Source of the DNA: Ophioceras dolichostomum
Taxonomy: Eukaryota > Ascomycota > Sordariomycetes > Magnaporthales > Ophioceraceae
Reading direction: 5' to 3'
Assembly (NCBI GenBank): GCA_003049485.1
Contig: PYST01000006.1
Coordinates: 62,001 to 126,000, forward strand
Length of the DNA stretch: 64,000 nt
The position numbers were made by a program, and so were the translations under genes. This document shows positions 60,172 to 64,000 of this stretch, one piece after another. The notes beneath the pieces were generated by a model. That model was not told the origin of the DNA and did no database searches. It was given only the letters and a program-made list of their open reading frames with translations. Numbering within the stretch: the stretch's first letter is position 1; each line of letters opens with the position of its first letter.

Positions 60172-61226
60172 CTCCTCCTCAGCAGCAGCCGCCGCCGCCG
60201 CCGCCCCAGCAGCAGCAGCAGCCACAACAGCTATCGCGACAGCCTCCAGGCATGAAACGTAACCCCAATGCCCGTACTATGCCCTCTGCCGTCGAAGAAC
60301 AGAACGGCGGCCCGCCTAGTGCCATGATGGGACCTGGGTACGCCCACCACAGGACCAACAGTCCTCGCAATGACCAAAGGCCCGTGCACGACAACCGTAT
60401 GCCTTCGCCGAAGTCTGCGTATCCGCAGCATCAGCCGCCTTACCCGCCCCATCCTGATTCCGCTGGCCCGAGTGGCCATGAGATGAGCAGTCGTGGTCCG
60501 CCACCGGGTCCGATGAACCCGGAGCCACCGATGCATAGAGGCGAGCACGACCGCCCTCCCTCCGTCGGACCCAAGCGCCTGCGGGAGTGGGATGATGAGG
60601 CACCGCCGTCTGTTAAGAAGCCGGCCTCGGAAGAGAACCGCGCTCGGCTTGACGACATGCGTCACCGCCGCCAGTCCACGCCTCCTCGAGAGCGCGAGAC
60701 TTACCGCCGTAACTCGTCCGAGGCCCGTCGGTTCGAGGAGCAGCGGCGCATGGAAGAGCAGCGGCGGGTTGATGAGCAGCGAAGGGCAGAGGACATGCGA
60801 CGGGCTGAGGATCAGCGTCACGCCAACGACAGCTACCATCCCTCCGAGGCTGCTCACCACCCTCCGGCCCATGCTATGGGGCCGAACCATCTGCCTCCTA
60901 TGCAGCAGGGACCGCCGCCGCCGTCTCAGATGCCGAACATTATGCATGACGGACCCTCTTCCGGTCCTTCGTCGAAGGATTACCCGCCGCCGCCGCCCGA
61001 GGAGAGGCAGCATCCTCCTGCGCCGCATCCTCCATCTGGCGGCGAGCCCGAGAGGGCTGCTCGCAAAATGGATGTCAATGAGGACTACGATGATAGCGAC
61101 GATGAGAAGAAGAATGGTGTCGTCTCGGGCGCTGGCTCTGGCCCAGGCTCCTCATCGGGAGAACTGAAGGCTTCAACAAGTGCCGGTCTCAACGGGATCA
61201 TGGGTCCCAAGGTGGAAAGCTCGTAA
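57976..61226 (+). CDS. ssn6: General transcriptional corepressor Ssn6/Cyc8, TPR protein
   Basis: Ssn6 binds Tup1 and recruits chromatin-repressing activities to promoters through many DNA-binding factors. Exons 57976-58123, 58204-58407, 58492-58574, 58639-58818, 58892-59141, 59215-59459 and 59556-61226 give 926 aa; all six junctions close in frame. The N terminus is Met/His/Pro-rich. About ten TPR units run from about residue 40 to 405, for example YERALAINPQSIPAMNALSAIL, WYGIGILYDRYGSLEHAEEAF, WYLLGRCYMAQHKFPKAYEAY and AYSRAIRLNPYISEVWYDLGTL. The rest is disordered: Pro- and Gln-rich with a CAG/CAA-coded Gln tract near 60135-60235, an Arg/Glu coiled stretch (RRMEEQRRVDEQRRAED) and an acidic end. 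Introns fall only in the TPR half. The long C/T-rich leader suggests a long 5' UTR. Confidence 0.95.
60135..60235 (+). repeat. Gln/Pro-coding CAG-CAA-CCG tract
   Basis: A glutamine run coded by mixed CAG/CAA is followed by Pro and further Gln runs in the disordered part of Ssn6. Mixed codons make it less prone to slippage than pure CAG. Confidence 0.85.
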
Positions 61227-62430
61227 GTGCTCTGAGGGAGGGGAAGGAATGAGGAGAAGAAAAAAAGAGAGAGAGAGAAAGGAAGAGAGAGGGTGGCGCC
61301 GGAACGGAGTTGTGTATTGTCTCTACCAGTTGTTGTCTGTCCTCTATGTCCTTACCCTGTTCTACGAATGTTGTCAATCTCTTCTCGTTAAGTTCCGTTT
61401 GTCCCATGTTGCCTTCTCTTCTTGCCGCTACTACATTTCGCTACTATTCTGTCTGCACTCCCAAGTTGTACCCAACCAACACTGCTTGCCCCATCTGCTG
61501 TTGTTCTAGCTTAACCCGAAGCCTTGGCCCCCACATGCGGCCAGGCTTGGTTCGTTGTATACCGAAGTATCTTGCTCACGCAACTACATGCGTTTCTTTG
61601 TTCTTCCATTCTCTATTTTTTCTCATGTTGATTATTTCCGTACGACCGGAAACGCCTTTTCTTCTTCCTTCTCGTAGCTTCTTAATTCAAATTCGCTTCA
61701 AAACTATCTACCTAGCTTCATTTACCTGGGTACTCATCAAGTACGTACCTACCTAGGGTGCCTTCTTGCCTTGTCATGCCGACGACGAGAACATTCGCGA
61801 TGTAGTTAGGACACCCATAAGCAGGCGACCTGCGGCCGATCCTTGACTACGATGTATTGACCTAAGCGTGTTCACACATACCCATCTTGAAATCGAATAT
61901 TGTGGCGGTTTGGGCCACAGCCACAGGTAACCACACCGGTCTCAATGGCCGTTCGTTGGCCATGGGCGGCGAGCCCTCGTGTTCAGTCTCCCTGAGTCTC
62001 ATGCCCCAGACTCCAGAGGTTCATACCTACCTACGAGTGATGGCACTCAGGGGAGAAATTTCGTTGAGGGAGTATTGCCGGGTACATTATATCATCACCT
62101 AAGAGCCTTGAACGTGTCTAGACATCGATCATTGCACCATTCCAGAAGCGATTTGAGTGTGCTCATTGAGCTCTGATCTCGGATCTGCCAGGCAGTCAGG
62201 TGATTTGCCTGTCCCGGCCAGAGCACGTACCTTAATCAAGAGAGCCACCAGATACGGCGGGCTGATAGCGCACGTGATCCGGACATTTAGGGTCGACCCA
62301 CATGGCTTCGCTGCACAAATCAATTATTTCGACCGGATCAACTCAGGTCGTGAACCTTTTTTTTCGACTTCAACAACAGGGCCTTTTTACGTTGCCATTC
62401 CCAATCGCCAATCCTCTCGACCCGACCACC
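61227..62430. other. Tandem spacer between ssn6 and rpl3
   Basis: The 1.2 kb should hold the ssn6 3' UTR and the rpl3 promoter. TAGGTACCTA-type halves occur near 61740-61760 and 62020-62035. Near 62350-62430 the sequence turns pyrimidine-rich before the rpl3 ATG. No gene is called. Confidence 0.5.
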
Positions 62431-64000
62431 ATGTCGCACCGTAAGTTCGAGGCTCCGCGACACGGCTCGCTCGCCTTCCTCCCGAGGAAGCGGGCTGCCC
62501 GTCACCGAGGCAAGGTCAAGTCGTAAGTGCAAATGTCCATGGGGAGACGAGAGGGCGGACGGACGAACGAAGCCGCAGTCTCCTCTCCTCTCGTCTTCTC
62601 TTCTCTCCTTCATTCTCCTCTCTTCTCCCTTGGCTCTATCTCCGTTGAACACCCCACTTCTGCACACGGCTCACGGCTTTTGCCTACCTTTGCCGGTGCA
62701 CTAACCTAGGGCAATGGCTCTACCACGAGCCCTCCTTTTTACTGTTTTGGTCGTGATAGTGTAGATAGTTACAATGAGGATGGGCTGACAAAAGGAACAA
62801 CAACCCACTATCTACCATGGCAGGTTCCCCAAGGACGACCCGAAGAAGCCAGTCCACCTGACGGCCACCATGGGCTACAAGGCCGGCATGACGACCATCG
62901 TCCGCGACCTCGACCGTCCCGGCGCGAAGGCCCACAAGAAGGAGGTCGTTGAGGCCGTGACGATTATTGACACCCCACCTGTACGAACAATGCAGCCCGC
63001 TTGGCTTTTGTGCCAATGGCTAACATCTTTCACAGATGATCGTTGTTGGTCTGGTTGGGTACATCGAGACCCCCCGCGGCCTGCGTTCCCTTACTACCGT
63101 CTGGGCTGAGCACCTGAGCGACGAGCTCAAGCGCCGGTTCTACAAGAACTGGTACAAGAGTAAGAAGAAGGCCTTCACCAAGTACGCCAAGAAGCACTCC
63201 GAGAACAAGGGCGCCTCAATCGCCCGTGAGCTGGAGCGCATCAAGAAGTACTGCACCGTCGTGCGCGTGCTCGCCCACACCCAGATCCGCAAGACGCCGC
63301 TCAAGCAGAAGAAGGCCCACCTGATGGAGATCCAGATCAACGGTGGCTCCGTGGCCGATAAGGTCGCCTTCGGCCGCGGCCTCTTCGAGAAGCCCGTCTC
63401 GGTCGACACCGTTTTCGAGCAGGACGAGATGATCGACGTGATTGCCGTCACCAAGGGCCACGGCTTCAACGGCGTCACTGCCCGTTGGGGCACCAAGAAG
63501 CTGCCGCGCAAGACCCACAAGGGTCTGCGTAAGGTCGCCTGTATCGGTGCCTGGCATCCGTCCCACGTCCAGTGGACCGTTGCCCGTGCTGGTCAGATGG
63601 GTTACCACCACCGCACGTCGGTCAACCACAAAGTGTACCGCATTGGCAAGGGTGACGCCGACAACAGCGCGTCGACCGAGATCGATGTTACCAAGAAGAA
63701 GATCACTCCGTATGTCTTTTAGCTGTCTCCTCTCCTTTCTCACCGGTTGCCCCTCCCATAGGCCTGTTCTTCCCACATCCCTTGCTCTGCTCTGGTCAAC
63801 CCGCCGTGACAACCCCCTTTTGATAGAATAGCCGATTCCATCATACTGACGCTCTATTTCCTTTTCAGTCTGGGTGGCTTCGTCCGCTATGGTGAAGTCA
63901 ACAACGACTTCGTCATGGTCAAGGGCTCCGTCCCCGGTGTGAAGAAGCGGGTCATGACCCTGCGCAAGTCCATGTTCACTCACACCTCAAGGAAAGCGCT
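62431..64000 (+). CDS. rpl3: 60S ribosomal protein L3 (uL3), 3' end cut by the window
   Basis: uL3 is a cytosolic large-subunit protein reaching the peptidyl transferase centre. Exons 62431-62522, 62824-62980, 63036-63709 and 63869 onward cover about 351 of the usual ~388 residues. The start MSHRKFEAPRHGSLAFLPRKR is the family start. KAGMTTIVRDLDRPGAKAHKKE, GLVGYIETPRGLRSLTTVWAEH, GHGFNGVTARWGTKKLPRKTHKG and the GAWHP.HVQWTVARAGQMGYHHRT block (containing the modified histidine region) are all present. Intron 1 is 301 nt, long for this window, and begins right after KVKS. The gene continues past position 64000. Confidence 0.97.

Overview
The window is nuclear DNA from a filamentous ascomycete, most likely a Sordariomycete. 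The signs are short introns with GTANGT/CAG borders, GC-rich third codon positions, long non-coding spacers between intron-containing housekeeping genes, and proteins that read as typical Sordariomycete orthologues. There are two assembly gaps, at 15187-15345 and 36721-36751. Exon joins below were worked out by hand from splice consensus and checked for frame arithmetic; no alignment or RNA data were available.

Layout. 1-402: 3' end of a mitochondrial dicarboxylate carrier (+). 1315-2437: RNA polymerase II subunit RPB3 (-), divergent from mitochondrial GrpE/Mge1 (2991-3868, +). 4319-6869: an unrecognised acidic protein (-) whose reading frame needs two homopolymer corrections. 7951-11606: RFC1 (-). 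12082-12982: mitochondrial ribosomal protein L16 (+). 13452-14718: RFC5-type clamp-loader subunit (+). 17996-21125: acetyl-CoA synthetase FacA (+), with two microexons. 25057-28140: a membrane-anchored ADAM metalloprotease (+). 29589-30379: a small unknown conserved-looking protein (-). 33802-35901: an MFS sugar transporter (-) carrying an in-frame TAG and an out-of-frame splice junction, so probably a pseudogene. 38010-40988: a LisH/WD40 protein of the SIF2/TBL1 type (-) with a 17-nt microexon. 44649-45932: a TMEM115-like (DUF1751) Golgi rhomboid-fold protein (+). 45933-57975: 12 kb without a supportable protein gene. 57976-61226: the Ssn6/Cyc8 TPR corepressor (+). 62431-64000: ribosomal protein L3 (+), cut by the window end.

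The genes do not form a metabolic cluster or a mobile island. Links are limited to function: RFC1 and RFC5 are two subunits of one clamp loader and lie 1.85 kb apart with MRPL16 between them, with an MCB-type ACGCGT upstream of RFC5; the Ssn6 and SIF2-like proteins both belong to transcriptional corepressor machinery. I found no rRNA, tRNA, CRISPR array, transposase or viral gene. The most notable points are the damaged sugar transporter, the paired homopolymer frame breaks in the unknown gene, the 17/24/27-nt microexons, a 21-bp-stem hairpin at 21806-21871, and the open, coding-like first intron of the ADAM gene.
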